Numbered from the stretch's first letter, positions 42,247 through 54,666 are shown. The stretch: 64,000 nucleotides of DNA from Okapia johnstoni (GCA_024291935.2 CM044311.1:22963001-23027000); one strand, 5' to 3'. Notes: generated by a model not told the origin, from the letters alone. Numbers and translations are program-made.

Positions 42247-44279
42247 ACAATACTATTAATGAAAACCGTAACATATAGATTTCTTACATAAGCTGCACAG
42301 AAAGAAGTGGCTGTGATAGTCAGTGGCTGATCCAAGTCTCATGCTCTTTTTATTAGGCAATTCAGAAGGGTCTTTGACATCAATTAGGAATCCATTAAAA
42401 AGAATCAAACATGTAATTAGAAGTCTAATGTAGTGGTATTTTATGGACATGAAAAATTACATTCAAATTTGATCATTATAGGATATTTAATCTGTACTGT
42501 TTAGTTGTAACAGCATATAAATATAGATATAAAGAAAACAAAATATAAATTTTTGTTTTAGTAAACTTTCCTAAATGACTATAGAGTAAATTAAGGAATA
42601 AATTAGATTAATTCAACGCCATTATTCACAAAACATGTTCCTTATTTAGATGTTGGCTGGGGGTGGGGGTGCAGTTTAAAGTAAAAGAATTTGACTTCAC
42701 TAGCAGACATGAGGTAAAATTCAGAGAAAAGCTGTGATGTTTTCTATTTGGTGATAGCTGTGAAAAAATGAAGTAAAATTAAAACACATAATTAATAAAA
42801 TATAGTAATTAAGGGACCATAAAAGGAAAATATTTGCACAAATGGACCACCAAAGAATTTTATTAAGGTGGATGCTAAACAACTTGCTTCTTTGAAAATT
42901 TTCCCTTAGGAGACAAAAAATTGAGAATTCTATATATGAAAATTAGTTTTAAATGATAGGCCAAAAAAAGAATAAAATGAATAAAGAGCACTTTCAAATG
43001 GAAGAGGTATTTGAAAATTGCCATTTCCTCTCTTCAGATAATGTAAACTCATTTAAAATAGCTTTCCAAATGTTTTACTATGAAAGATGTCTTCAAACTA
43101 ACACTTTTTTAGTGCTTTGTGACTATCTTGTAAGAAATACATAGAATATGAGAAAATTCCGGTCAGTAAAACTGAACCCAAGATGGAAGAATCCATATTT
43201 ATATAGAGTTTATAAATCAAACAAAACAAAGAGTCATAGAATTTCCAAATCTAGTAAATAAGCAGTAAAACATGCATTAGCAAGATAATGAGATACAAAA
43301 GTGGATTTAAAATTGCATAATATATTAAATACGAGTTGATGGTTTTTGTTTCAATAACTAACAATTGCTGCTATTTATGTATCACTCTGATTTTAAAATT
43401 GTATCAATATTTGTTTCTAAAATTTTAATGCAAGTTTCCTCATAATCATATGTTATTATTATAACATATTTTCATTATACTCTATCAAGTTAGACACTTT
43501 TTTTGTTTCATCAGCCACATCTATACCTTTAGTCAGTATGAAATAAACAAGCATAAAAACTTGTCTATTCATTTTTGCTCCTCATTAAACATCTGCTCAT
43601 TAGCCACCCCCTGGTTAATGAATACTTAGAATCACAAGGCAACCCATTAGTAAAACTAGTTGTTTTCAGGCATTTTTCTATTTCTCAAACAATTGTTACT
43701 TCAAAAAATATGTATTTAACCAAAATTCACTTAATCATATCAGATAAATCACTGAAGAATTACAAGCATTGTCTTAAATACCCCAGTAAAAACTGAAATT
43801 TCCTTAGTGCATTTTTAAGAATATGGTCATTATTGTTTAAAGCAAAACCAACTGAACTATTTCATTATTAACTGCATAGCTCCTCTAACTTATACAAACC
43901 AAGTGATATCACAAACCCATTTCTGAGAAAGTCTTCTGTTTCATAAAGCATCTGGATAAACTTAGGTAGATTCTCTTTAAATGGTAACTAGGAAGTTGTA
44001 ATAGGTGCTAGTAGTATATGCTAACAATTCTTTTAGAGATTAGTTTAATAAAATAAAGCAGAGGCATAGATGAGAAAGAAGAAAATCACTAAACAAATAC
44101 CATTTAGAGAAACAAATTCTCATTCTGACAAATTATTAATTTTTCTTAAATGTTGTTATTGTTTGGTTTTTGCTTATAGTTTCCCCTCATAGTTTCTACT
44201 TTGTAAAACAGCACACCCAGAGTTTAGTAACTTTGCTTATGACGTTGTAGACATTACTTCTAATCAAACTGATGAAAAA
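42247..44279. other. Repeat-poor AT-rich stretch
   Basis: 2 kb with no SINE or LINE recognised. A short G-rich run (gctgggggtgggggtgcag) lies near 42656. Frames here are AT-driven chance frames. Confidence 0.5.
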
Positions 44280-44490
44280 TCAGTAAAAATACAGTTTCCC
44301 TCAACTGCAGTGTCAGTGTAGACATGCAACTGACAAATGAGCTGCAAGCACCTCTGAGTACTGGAAAGAAATTTAAACCAACAGATGAAACATTAATAGT
44401 TGCTAATAAAAATCTATACAGTATCATATGGGAGTATGCTAATGAGTTTTCAAGGGAAGAAGAAGCAAAGCTATTATAAGAGCTGTTTCG
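44280..44490. promoter_or_regulatory. Candidate conserved noncoding element
   Basis: Balanced composition, repeat-free, with an octamer-like gtatgctaatgag word near 44435. Pattern judgement only. Confidence 0.2.
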
Positions 44491-44549
44491 GGGGAAATAT
44501 TTTTATATGTCCCCATATAATCACACATGTGTAATTAAGATACATTATT

Positions 44550-44592
44550 ACATTTACATATTCATATATTTAGTCACACATATGATCTCTCA
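44550..44592 (+). repeat. 43-bp direct repeat bounding a SINE, left copy
   Basis: Similar to 44790-44832. By hand alignment nearly all differences are C/T transitions. It ends tatgatctctca at the SINE edge. Confidence 0.85.
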
Positions 44593-44789
44593 CGCCGTGT
44601 CCAACTCTTCGTTACCCCATAGACCACAGCCGGCTAGGCTCCTCCGTCCCTGAGTCTACAGACAAGAATACTGGAGTGGATATCCATTCCCTTCTCCTGG
44701 GGACCTTCCATACCCAGGGACTGAACCTGGGTCTCCTGCATTGCAGACAGATACTTTACCGTCTGAGTCACCAAGGAAACCCCTTCATT
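44593..44789 (-). mobile_element. Bov-tA SINE between 43-bp direct repeats
   Basis: Reverse copy from cgccgtgtccaactcttcgt to the head gagtcaccaaggaaacccc. Both edges meet the direct repeats within a few bases. Confidence 0.92.
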
Positions 44790-44832
44790 ATATTTATATA
44801 TTTATATATCCAATCATATATATGATTTCTCA
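44790..44832 (+). repeat. 43-bp direct repeat bounding a SINE, right copy
   Basis: Partner of 44550-44592, ending tatgatttctca. Confidence 0.85.
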
Positions 44833-44959
44833 TATATAATCCAACATGTATGTAATACAAAATTAATTATATGTAATTCCAGTGAGAAAATTTGAGATTT
44901 AATGTTTGGATTTGTGAAAAGATAATCCAACAGCATTATGAACACCTATAAACAAGGTA

Positions 44960-46238
44960 CACAATTGCACTCATCTTCACACACTAGTAAAGTTATGCTC
45001 AAAATTATCCAAGCCAGGTTTCAAGAGTACATGAATTGTGAACTAGCAGATGTTTAAGCTGGATTTAGAAAAGGCAGAGGAACCAGAGATCAAATTGACA
45101 ACATCTGCTGGATCATAGGAAAAGCAAGAGAATTTCAGAAAAACATCTATTTCTGCTTTATTGATTATGCCAAAGCTTTACACTGTGTAGATCACAACAA
45201 ACTGTGGAAAATTCTTCAAGAGATGGGAATACCAGAACACCTTACCTGCCTCCTGAGAAATCTGTATGCAGGTCAAGAAGCAACAGTTAGAACCGAACAT
45301 GGAAAAATGGACTGGTACCAAATAGGGAAAGAAGTACCTCAAGGCTGTATATTGTTACTCTGCTTATTTAACTTACATGCAGAGTACATCATGCAAAATA
45401 CCGGGCTACATGAAGCACAGCTGGAATCAAGATTGCTGGGAGAAATATCAATAACCTCAGATATGCAGATGACACCACCCTTATGGCTGATAGTGAAGAA
45501 CCAAAGTGCCTCTTGATGAATGTGAAAGAGGAGAGGGAAAAAGTTGGGTTAAAACAACATTCAGAAAACTAAGCTCATGGCATCTGGTCCCATCACTTCA
45601 TGGCTAATAGATGGGGAGACAATGGAAACAGTGACAGACTTTATTTTTGGGGGCTCCAAAATCACTGTAGATGGTGACTGCAGCTGTGAAATTAAAAGAC
45701 GCCTGCTCATTAGAAGAAAAGCTATGACCAGCCTAGACACCATATTTAAAAGCGGAGATATTACTTTGCAGACAAATGTTTGTCTAGTCAAAGCTATAGT
45801 TTTTCCAGTAGTCATGTACGGGTGTGAGAGTTGGACCATAAAGAAACCTGAGCGCTGAAGAGATGATGCTTTTGAACTATGGTTTTGGAGAAGACCCTTG
45901 AGAGTCCCTTGGACTGCAAGGAGATCCAACCAGTCCATCCTAAAGGAAATCAGTCCGAATATCCATTGGAAGGACTGATGCTGAAGCTGAAACTCCAGTA
46001 CTTTGGCCACCCGATGCGAAGAACTGACTCCTTGGAAAAGACCCTGATGCTGGAAAAGATTGAAGGCAGGAGGAGAAGGGGACAACAGAGGATGAGATGG
46101 TTGGATGGCATCACTGACTTGATGGACATGAGCTTGAGCAAGCTCTGGGTGTTGGTGATGGACAGGGAAGCCTGGTGTGCTGCAGTCCATGGGATCGCAG
46201 AGTTGGACACAACTGTGCGCCTGAATTGAACTGAACTG
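44960..46238 (+). mobile_element. BovB LINE, 1.3 kb 3' copy
   Basis: Plus-strand BovB beginning in the reverse transcriptase (cacaattgcactcatcttc) and ending in the typical tail (gaattgaactgaactgat). The flanks ataaacaaggta (44948-44959) and ataaacagggca (46239-46250) are a slightly decayed target duplication. Confidence 0.95.
45061..46229 (+). pseudogene. BovB reverse transcriptase C-terminal half, broken
   Basis: RT core and C-terminal region. Motif A survives as FCFIDYAKAL-HCVDH in an early stretch, with a stop upstream at about 45055. The main frames are 45223-45516, 45577-45858 and 45879-46229. One base lost near 45419 takes the YADD codons (45462-45473) out of frame with the upstream part, although the codons themselves are intact. 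A 209-codon minus-strand frame over the same DNA is an antisense shadow. Confidence 0.9.
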
Positions 46239-46285
46239 ATAAACAGGGCATCTAAATACAAGGGCTCTCCTTTAAAATTAAGTAT

Positions 46286-46404
46286 GCATGCCTACTCAGT
46301 TGTGTCCACCTCTGTGTAACTCTGCGCACTGCAGCCTGCCAGGCCCCTCTCTCCATGGGGATTTCCCAGGCAAGAAAACTGGAGTGGGGTCCCATTTCCT
46401 TCTG
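46286..46404 (-). mobile_element. Bov-tA SINE, 5' truncated, 13-bp target-site duplication
   Basis: Reverse copy of only the SINE 3' half. The perfect duplication taaaattaagtat lies at 46273-46285 and 46405-46417. Confidence 0.96.
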
Positions 46405-46559
46405 TAAAATTAAGTATAACAACAACCAAAATATTAATTCTCTGCCATCTGCTTGACACTAGGGTAGTGTTAAAATATAGAAAGGTATGTAATATTTTTC
46501 TTACCATCAGGGAGCTCACTGTCAAATCAAATAAATTCATGAGACATTGCTATATATGA

Positions 46560-46745
46560 TGCAGAAAGCAAAAGGTAACATCTACTGAGATTTAAGTTTT
46601 TTCGAGAACTTTACATTTTACATTGAATCTTTGTGCCCATCCTAAGAGTAAAGAACCATTAGAATTATCCTCCTTTTCCAGATAAAGAACTGGTTCACGA
46701 GAGCTCAAGTAACTTGCTGAAACTCAGACGACTAGTAAGTGGTGC
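46560..46745 (-). repeat. MIR SINE remnant
   Basis: Reverse orientation: ttttccagataaagaactgg, ctcaagtaacttgctgaaac, then gactagtaagtggtgcc. A clear MIR core. Confidence 0.75.
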
Positions 46746-46878
46746 CACCACAATTTAAATCTCTATAGTGTGGATTCAGCAGGTTTCAAAACTATGTATC
46801 TGATATAAATCTTTTATCTTGTATAAAATATAGGTCAGAGACAATTTTTTTTTTTTGGAAGAAGGCAATACTTCTGTG

Positions 46879-47095
46879 AGGCTTCCCTTGTGGCTCAGAT
46901 GGTAACTAGTCTGCCTGCAATGCAGGAGACCCAGGTTCAGTCCCTTGGGTTGGGAGGATCCTCTGGAGGAGGGCAGGGTAATCCACTCCAGTATTCTTGC
47001 CTGGAGACTCCCCATGGACAGAGAAGTCTGATGGGCTACAGCCTACTGGGTCCCATAGAGTTGGACACGACTGAGCAGCTCACACACACACACAA
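46879..47095 (+). mobile_element. Bov-tA SINE
   Basis: Plus copy from aggcttcccttgtggctcag to the CA-rich tail (gctcacacacacacacaaac). The flanks tacttctg / cacttctg are the likely duplication. Confidence 0.93.
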
Positions 47096-48144
47096 ACACT
47101 TCTGCAGACAAATAAAAAAGAAGGTAACATGGCTGACATCATGTGATATATATTATCATGTTAAATTGAAAGCAGTTGAGGGCTTCAATTAATATTTCCC
47201 TTCACACAGACCTACTTCAGTTTTCAAAGAAAGTATATCTGATGACAGAAACACTGATTCATTCATTTCCAGTAATATTTTGTTTCTACCCACTAAGCGG
47301 CAGGTCTTACAGACTGACTTTGATTTATAATAAGTCACTTAATATCCATAACATTCCTGTAAGGCAAGGATCACTATATTCATCTTACAAAAAGGAAATA
47401 CTCATCCTAATATATTTCTACTGTCTCACCCTTGACTGTGTTTTAGAGGACTACAACTTTTAACACAAGATTGAAGTGGCACACACCCACAGTGGATGGA
47501 GGGGGCTTGAGCTTCCTCATTATGATCATAACTGGAAGTTTGTATATATTAAATTTAATACCAAAATATCAATATACCAGCAGAGGAACAGGGACCATCT
47601 ATTACAAATCCTATTCTCTGTCCTTATTCAGGATATCCACAACCTTGACAAAGAAGATCATCAACTCCTTCTGGCATAAGTCTGCAACAAGATTATATTT
47701 TTAAAGATTGTAGTAGCTATGAAATGTACCCTAAGGATACTGAATAAAATTCCTATTTTTGGAAGGTAAAATATAGGTTTTGTAGTGAGATTTCACATTA
47801 ATAAAAATATCTTCTTTTTTTACTAACTGCCGGTCTCTCTTACACACAGAAACACATATACACACATATATAGTCTTTAACTATTTGAAAAAAATACTCT
47901 TTCTATGGCTAAAATAGTCAAGATATCAACTATCTGAAATACTCTGTGCTCCAGAAAAGTCTATTGTAAGTTCTATAACCTTTATTTTTTGTATTGTTTT
48001 CATCTTCTCAAAGATTCATATGCATATTTTACCTTTTAAATTAAAACAATCTAACAATATCATCTAATAAAATGTCAAATACTAACATTGTATACAATAT
48101 TGTTTCTTCACAATATTTTTTCCTCTAAAACAAAAGCTACTTAC
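47096..48144. other. Unique sequence, possible MIR trace at 47320-47400
   Basis: A weak MIR-like block (cacttaatatccataacatt, ttcatcttacaaaaaggaa) is the only repeat trace. The overlapping frames at 47176-47704 show no domain. Confidence 0.45.
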
Positions 48145-48345
48145 TAGGTACCAGATATGTTACCATCCAGTTGATCTACATTATCTTATTTCTCAAAATA
48201 ATCCCATGGGATGAATATTATAATTGTTCTTATTTTATAGAGAATAAACAACTCATCCTAGATCCTACCCTATGTTTCTAGAATTCTGTATTAGCTACAC
48301 TGTTCCAGTGACCTGGTTCTTAACTACTGAACTATTCTTTCCTAT
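48145..48345 (-). repeat. MIR SINE remnant
   Basis: Reverse orientation: taggtaccagatatgttacc, tcaaaataatcccatggga, attttatagagaataaac, then gttcttaactactgaac. Confidence 0.7.
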
Positions 48346-48567
48346 ACAAACCCAATTACAGTTTGTGATATTGGCATGGACTTTAACAAAGCCCTCTGCA
48401 GAGGGCATGAAGAAGGGAAAGGAATAATTTAAGTTCCTTTATATCTGACTGTGTCTTTATAAACAAATGTTTACATGGATGTAATTTATATTCATAAATT
48501 AGCTAAAATTTCATGTTTTTAATTGTTAAAGTAATTAAATAAGGAGGCCAGTAGACTAAGGTGACTT
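48346..48567. other. Unique sequence
   Basis: Nothing recognised. Confidence 0.5.
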
Positions 48568-48589
48568 CAATGTCCTGGCAGTGGGGGCA

Positions 48590-48793
48590 GTTTATTTGCT
48601 ATGTTGTGTCTGACTCTTGTGACACCAAGGACAATAACCCACCAGGCTCCTCTATTGATGGGATTTCCTAGGCAAACATACTGGAGTGTGTTGCCATTTC
48701 CTTCTCCAGGGGATCTTCTCGGCCCAGGAATCAAATCTGGGTCTCCTGAACTGACGGCTATGTCTTTACTGACTGAGTCACAAGGGAAGACGC
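48590..48793 (-). mobile_element. Bov-tA SINE
   Basis: Reverse copy. The decayed duplication caatgtcctggcag (48568-48581) / caatgccctggtag (48794-48807) flanks it. Confidence 0.93.
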
Positions 48794-48807
48794 CAATGCC
48801 CTGGTAG

Positions 48808-49946
48808 CCTTCAGCAAAACAAACAAAAAACAAAGCCAGAATCAAGGAAGCCAAATTCAAGAAAATAAAATGTAACAAAAACCAGTCATAGACGGCGAAC
48901 GAGGCTTTCATAAAGAAGGCAACTGCTCAAGCTATGGTCACTCAAATGATATCTTTACTTTGCTTCTTCATCTCTACAAAAATCCTACCCCAAGCTCCTG
49001 TTCATGGAATACTCGACTACTTTTGGTTTGGCCACTGTCCTGTTTAAATTAATGTATACTCAAATTCTTAGAAATTTTCACCTGCCTCAATTTATCTTTT
49101 AACAAAAAGAACACCTTCCACTTCTTAAGTCTACTGATTTAATAAGCATCAATGATGGGTAAATTATGTTGACAATACAGGTTACAATAAAATTAAACAT
49201 AAATAATGATATTTGGATTTTAGGGATTGCATTTTTTCCCTCTGGCCTTCTTATAATGCTTTCAAAAAGATAAAATGTAATGGGTTCTCTAAGAAAGTAA
49301 TGTTGTGATTTAAATCTACTGATCAAGGACAGCTCTTGCAGAAAATAAGATTTATATAAAGCTTTGCATTTCATTTACCTAACCAACTCTATTCTTCACT
49401 ATTGTAGAACCTCTAATCCATTTAAGGTGCCTAACATCAACCCTGTGTAACAGTTGCTATGGGAAATGAAGAGTCCGAAAAAAGTAATTCACGCTTCATT
49501 TTTCAGTTGGCATGTTCCTCATTTACAGATGGAAAATTCAAGCTCAAAGAATTTAAGATACATGAAAAGAAGAATCCATGAGATTTTTTGCATATTAATA
49601 TTTATTTCTAAATTGAGAAAGATGAATCTTACTTCCTTGTTAAATTTAATTCCTATAAATATAAAATGCTTGCCCCAGAAAGAGAAATGTATGCCTATTA
49701 ATTCCACACCACATTCTATTTATGTAGACTCAAACTGAACAATCATTAGACAACTTCCAAATCTTAGATTCTTAATTCTGTGTAAATAGCATAAACTTTG
49801 CTTTGTGTTTGTGCTATTATTTAAGAAAAATGTAGAGATATGCTAAAATGTGTTCCATTGTACTTAAAATTAATGAAAGTTGACACAGTCCTTTACCCTG
49901 TTACAAATGAATTCTGTCCACTTCCTTCCATTTTTCCCACAAGCTG
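48808..49946. other. Unique sequence
   Basis: AT-rich. A weak MIR-like block around 49510-49560 is too diverged to call. Confidence 0.45.
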
Positions 49947-50165
49947 AAGTGAAAGTGAAAGTGTTAGTCGCTCAGTCATGTCTGATTCTTTGTGATCCCA
50001 TTGACTGTAGCCCACTAGCTCCTCTGTCCATGGGATTCTCCAGAAAGAATTCCGGATGGAGTTGCCAGTTCCTTCTCCAGGGGATCTTCCCAACCCAGGG
50101 ATCAAACCCAGGTCTCTTGCATTGCAGGCAGATTCTTTACCTTCTGAGCCACCAGGGAAAGCCCT
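49947..50165 (-). mobile_element. Bov-tA SINE
   Basis: Reverse copy from gaagtgaaagtgaaagtgtt to the head gagccaccagggaaagccc. The flanks ccacaagctga / ccacaaggtga are the likely duplication. Confidence 0.95.
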
Positions 50166-51329
50166 ATCCACAAGGTGAGCTTGTATTAAATGCTGAGCTC
50201 AAATTCAGATGTATCAGATGCACCAGGTTTAAAGAATTCCCCTAAATGATTAACCACAAAGTTTAACAAGATCTAAACAATCACTTTTTCCCCCTCCTTC
50301 AGCTTAACTGAGTACACACACACACACACACACACAATTTAATATGCTCTGAAGTCTTTCACAAAATCAGTCAAGTTCACAAATCTGTAGTTTGTTGGAT
50401 GTACTTTATGAGAAACTCAAATGTTCACACCTTTACAGTAACACCGTTCTGCTTTCATTGCTTCAAATATTTCAGAATAAAATGTCCTCACCTAGGTTCA
50501 GGTATCACTCTGTGGTGTAATCTACTGGGATAAGGAAGATGAAAAGTATTTAGAAGATGGAACTGTTTTTCCTAAAGACTCCTCAGCTAACTCTCCTTTC
50601 AGTGCTCCTGAACTATCTCTTCTGAGTATCAGTCTCAAAGAACTGAAAAACGTTTGTGTATCCATCTTCTTTTTGACATCATCTAACCATGCAGTTGTTT
50701 TATTAACATATTTTTCTAAGATTTAATGAGTAATAGCATCTATTCACACGACACATAGGCTTCCCCAAGTTACTTTTTCTTGCTGTCAACATTTTCCAAA
50801 AGCCTCCCCTTACTCTCAGGTATGATAGCTTTACAGTATTTTGATAGAAAAAGAATGTTGTTTTGTGGTCTTTGTTGGTACTCTTTTACTCTTATGGCCT
50901 TTTAAAAGAAATCCTATCAAAACCCCTTTTTAACAGACACCTCTTTCTTAACTTTATTTCCTTTCTAATCTGAGAAAATTACATTCATTCTGTGATATAG
51001 TTACTGTAGAATATTGTACTACTTCTACAGTAGATGTTTCCATTGGTTTAATGTAAAACCAAACATTGAGATGGGAAAAGCACTTGTTTTTCTGTAGATA
51101 AGAGTGCTTGGAGATAGAAACAGAGACAGGGAGAATGAAAGAATAGATAGGACAAGACAAACCAGCTGTATAACTTTAAATGAACAAGTTAAACATATAA
51201 TAAACAAGTTAAACACAGCATAAGAAGTCCCCAATAATGAAAAGGCATCAGTATCTTCAGCAGGAAAATAAAGATTCGGATAAGATAGCCTGCATAGCCC
51301 CCCGTCCCCCTCTCTAAAATTCTATAACT
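50166..51329. other. Unique sequence with a short AC repeat
   Basis: An (AC)n run of 23 bp lies at 50314-50336. Otherwise repeat-free; short minus frames only. Confidence 0.5.
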
Positions 51330-51770
51330 TGATAAAAATGCACTTGGCTGGCAGCTGTTAGCTTGGTAAAGGGAGTAAATAACTTTGTGGTGTGACAAGA
51401 ATTAAAATGGAGGACTGCAGAGAGAATTACGACATGCTCACGAAGGTTGCCCTTAACGGTAATAACTGACAGTGTGTAGTCTCCTTACCGGGTGTGAAAT
51501 ATCTGCAGCTACTCATCACAGAGTCCCCTCTCTGGGAAGCTGTCAGAATAAAAAACAGTCCTAACTGTTTTGAAATATAATAACTCTAGTTAATATGCTT
51601 CCCTGATCTGACAAGCCCTGATTTATGATGTTAACTGAGGATTAGATATCAACAAGCAATCCTAACATTTAGTGCTGCACTTGAGAGAGAATCACGTAAA
51701 TGACCCTCTGGCAGCTTCGGTGATTTGCATACATCTAAGGCACCAAGTTATGGGATGGCTAGAAAATGGT
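51330..51770. promoter_or_regulatory. Candidate conserved noncoding element
   Basis: Part of a repeat-free 2.7 kb stretch (50337-53063). Balanced base composition with several regulatory-looking words: ctggcagctgttagc (E-box CAGCTG) near 51350, a gatgttaactg word near 51630, and cggtgatttgcatacat (octamer/POU-like) near 51725. No coding frame. Suggestive of a developmental enhancer, but unproven. Confidence 0.35.
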
Positions 51771-53060
51771 CTCATTTTAATTTTTAATGTTTTCACACAT
51801 TGAAAATCAAAATGATTATTAAGATATTAATTTAAAATATGCATACATTTGAATATGTTCCTGCTTTTTTTCCCCTGAAGTTTCATGATTTTGACAAGAT
51901 TTACTGTTCACCCTGAAAAAGATACCGCTTATTAATCCACTATTGTCAAAGAACAAATTTATATTAATGTACCTTCTACATCTACTTTCTTAATTAACTG
52001 AGGTGTCAGAAGCTGTAAAGGATAAGGGAATGAAACATATTTCTCTATGGAGATTATTAGTGGAATAAATAAACTTCACAGTTAGAGGTCTTAGTTTCTC
52101 CGACCAAGAAATGCCTCCCTGGGTGGTGTGGTTGAAAAGGTGAACAGTCTATTTAATATTCCAAGATGATATATATTGAAACAATATCTTATGATAGAAG
52201 AAAGAGGTTCTGCCTTGTTAGAAGTTTTCCTGATGCTGAGCCATCCTAATTGAAACCTGCAAAGCATGGAGACTGCCTGTGCATCCAGTCTACAGTCAAA
52301 ATGGGATTAAATAAATCAGTAAATTTCAAGAGTGACAGCAGAAAATCAGGATTTGGGTTTTCTTAGAAAAGAGCATTTATAGTTTTTATTTCTTTGGAGA
52401 ATAAAATTATTTAAAATATCTAATTAACGTATGGGTTTTCTCTTGTATATAAAAGTTCAGCTAAAATAATATTTCTATAGATTTCATACATTCTTTTGTG
52501 GGCGAGAATGACTAAACCAGTCTTAGCAGGCCTATCAATTTGTTTCTTAATCTCTGTATTCTCAACAAAAATTAATTACTGTAAGCCATTAAAACATTCA
52601 GATTTGGGGTATACCGATTGGTAATTTGAAAGTAGCAGCAGGAAAATGCTTAAGATAATTATAAACAAAAGATAATTATAAACAACTCAAACTAAACTAT
52701 AAACAAAGGTTAGAAAAAAGGAGAAAAAATCTTCAATATCTTTTTTCTGCCATTTTTCATAATCTTATGAGCAGATAAAGCAGAAGATTTAATTTACTAA
52801 GCTATTCCAAATAAATGACATTATTTCATTAATATGCATTAAAATGGGCATTCGGCCTATTAAATAGAGAAGTTTCTGCTATCACACTGTCAAAATTATC
52901 AGAAAATTGAATCATTCTACCCCATAGTTTCCAATTTTAAGTAAACATTAAATATCAACTTTAAATAGACAATCTATAAAGGAACGATATGTTGAAATGA
53001 ACCAGTCCATTCAAACCATACTTATTATTCTCTACCCACCCACTTTTAGGTTTGAATAGA
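51771..53060. other. Repeat-free sequence, part possibly constrained
   Basis: No SINE or LINE. The 52050-52330 part (tgctgagccatcctaattga; gactgcctgtgcatccagtc) has a composition like the preceding candidate element. Confidence 0.4.
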
Positions 53061-53063
53061 TGA

Positions 53064-53250
53064 CATTGCTCAGTCGTGTCTGACTCTTTGTGACCCCGTG
53101 GACTGTAGCCTACCAGGCTCCTCCGTCCATGGAATTTTCCGGGCAAGAGAGTACTGGAGTAGGTTGTCATTTCCTTCTCTAGGGGATCGAACCCTGGTCT
53201 CCCGCATTGCAGGCAGACGCTTTACCCTCTGAGCCACCAGGGAAGCCTGA
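53064..53250 (-). mobile_element. Bov-tA SINE
   Basis: Reverse copy with a ~20-bp deletion in the middle (ctctaggggatcgaaccctg). It ends gagccaccagggaagcctg. The short flanks tgaatag are the likely duplication. Confidence 0.93.
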
Positions 53251-54365
53251 ATAGTTAATAGACAAAATCTGAATTTAAGGAAGATCTCCATAATGTTCCA
53301 TTATGATTTCATGTATGGTAATCACAGAAACTTAACAATTAAGACTGGAAAGTAGCAAATTAGTGCTTATCTGTTGTCTCTTACTGAACATGTAGTCTAA
53401 CATAGAGCCTATAAGTACAATAAATGCCTTACATTCCTCATTAAGAATTATATCAAACAAAAATAGTTTTAAATGAATAATCAATTACAAATTATTCAGC
53501 CTCACTCTTTCATTTTGAAGAGTTTAAATGTCATCCATAAAATATTTTGTCTTTCTGGAAACCCTTAACTGGATTAGTAACTTTTAGAAGAATAACAACC
53601 TGCAAAAGGATAGGAAAAAATGGACTACCACTGAAAAGTATGTTTTATAATCAATATTATTCCCTAAAAAAGACATAAATATATTTTTGACACCACGATC
53701 TCAGTAATAGTCACTTAACGCTTTATCACTTCACATACCTGAACACAACATGGTTTCATTATGAATTTTTTAGTAAAAACTGGAAACCATGTGATCTTAT
53801 GAATCAGAATTACTACCAGAAACAAAACCAAACAGCATTTTGCCAAGGTGTGTGCATATACTTCTAAACACATTTTTAAGAAAAAACAGATTCAGGTCAC
53901 ACAAAAGTACTGATGTATTTTTTCCTAGTTACCAAAAATCATTAACCTACCTTACAACAAAAGGTAGTAACTGTGTCTCTGACTAGTCTATTGTTTGAAT
54001 AAATTAGCACTTGAACACTTCAGTGAAATAAGAGCTCATTATAGATTCATAATTCATTGTAATTATTTTCCTTTTAAAAAACACTAGAGCTAATCCATAT
54101 TTTAGAACTAAGGCAAAATGAAGAATGCAGATGGGAAACACTGAGAGATTTATTTTGATTTGCAGTAGTCAATATATATTATTCTTTTCCAACTGAGATA
54201 AAGTAGACATTAGAATTATTTGTTGACAGTCTTGCAGACAATTACAATAACATTTTCTGGTGTTAAGGTACAGCACCTTGTAATTTATAGACTAATGCCA
54301 GTGGTTGTCTTGGAAAAGGATAAGCCTACATGAGAAGGAAAATCTCATGGAAAATTTTAAAATTT
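53251..54365. other. Unique AT-rich sequence
   Basis: Nothing recognised. Confidence 0.5.
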
Positions 54366-54381
54366 TAAAATAGCTATCTAC

Positions 54382-54666
54382 CCTGTATCATGCATCGAAC
54401 CTGGACTGGCAATTCGTTTCACATATGATAATTTACATGCTTCAGTGGTGATACAGGGTGCTCGGGGCTGGTGCTTCGGGGCGGGATGACCCGAAGGGAT
54501 GGGATGGGGAGGGAGGTGGGAGGGGGGTTCTGGAAGGGGAACACATGTACACCCATGGTGGATTCATGTCAATGTATGGCAAAACCAATACAATATTGTA
54601 GTTAAAAAATAGATAAACTAATTAAAAAAATAAAATAAAAATAAAAATGAGAAATCACTAAAAAAA
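54382..54666 (+). mobile_element. Bovine-type L1 3' end with 5' inversion
   Basis: Two parts of the same L1 3' region in opposite orientation. Part one (about 54382-54447, tgcatcgaacctggactggc) is on the minus strand. Part two (about 54448-54666) is on the plus strand and runs from gatacagggtgctcggggct through gtatggcaaaaccaatacaa to an A-rich tail. The flanks taaaatagctatctac (54366-54381) and taaaatagctatttac (54667-54682) are the target duplication with one difference. This is a classic twin-priming structure. Confidence 0.93.

Noticed and set aside
42018..42278. Repeated peptides such as GFPGGSDSKESACN on several strands
   Set aside because: They look like a protein family but are translations of Bov-tA copies, also seen at 56245, 49893, 26253 and elsewhere.
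45561..46190. A 209-codon minus-strand frame
   Set aside because: It is the antisense shadow of the BovB C-terminal ORF. Similar shadows at 34252-34686 and 11745-12032 were rejected for the same reason.
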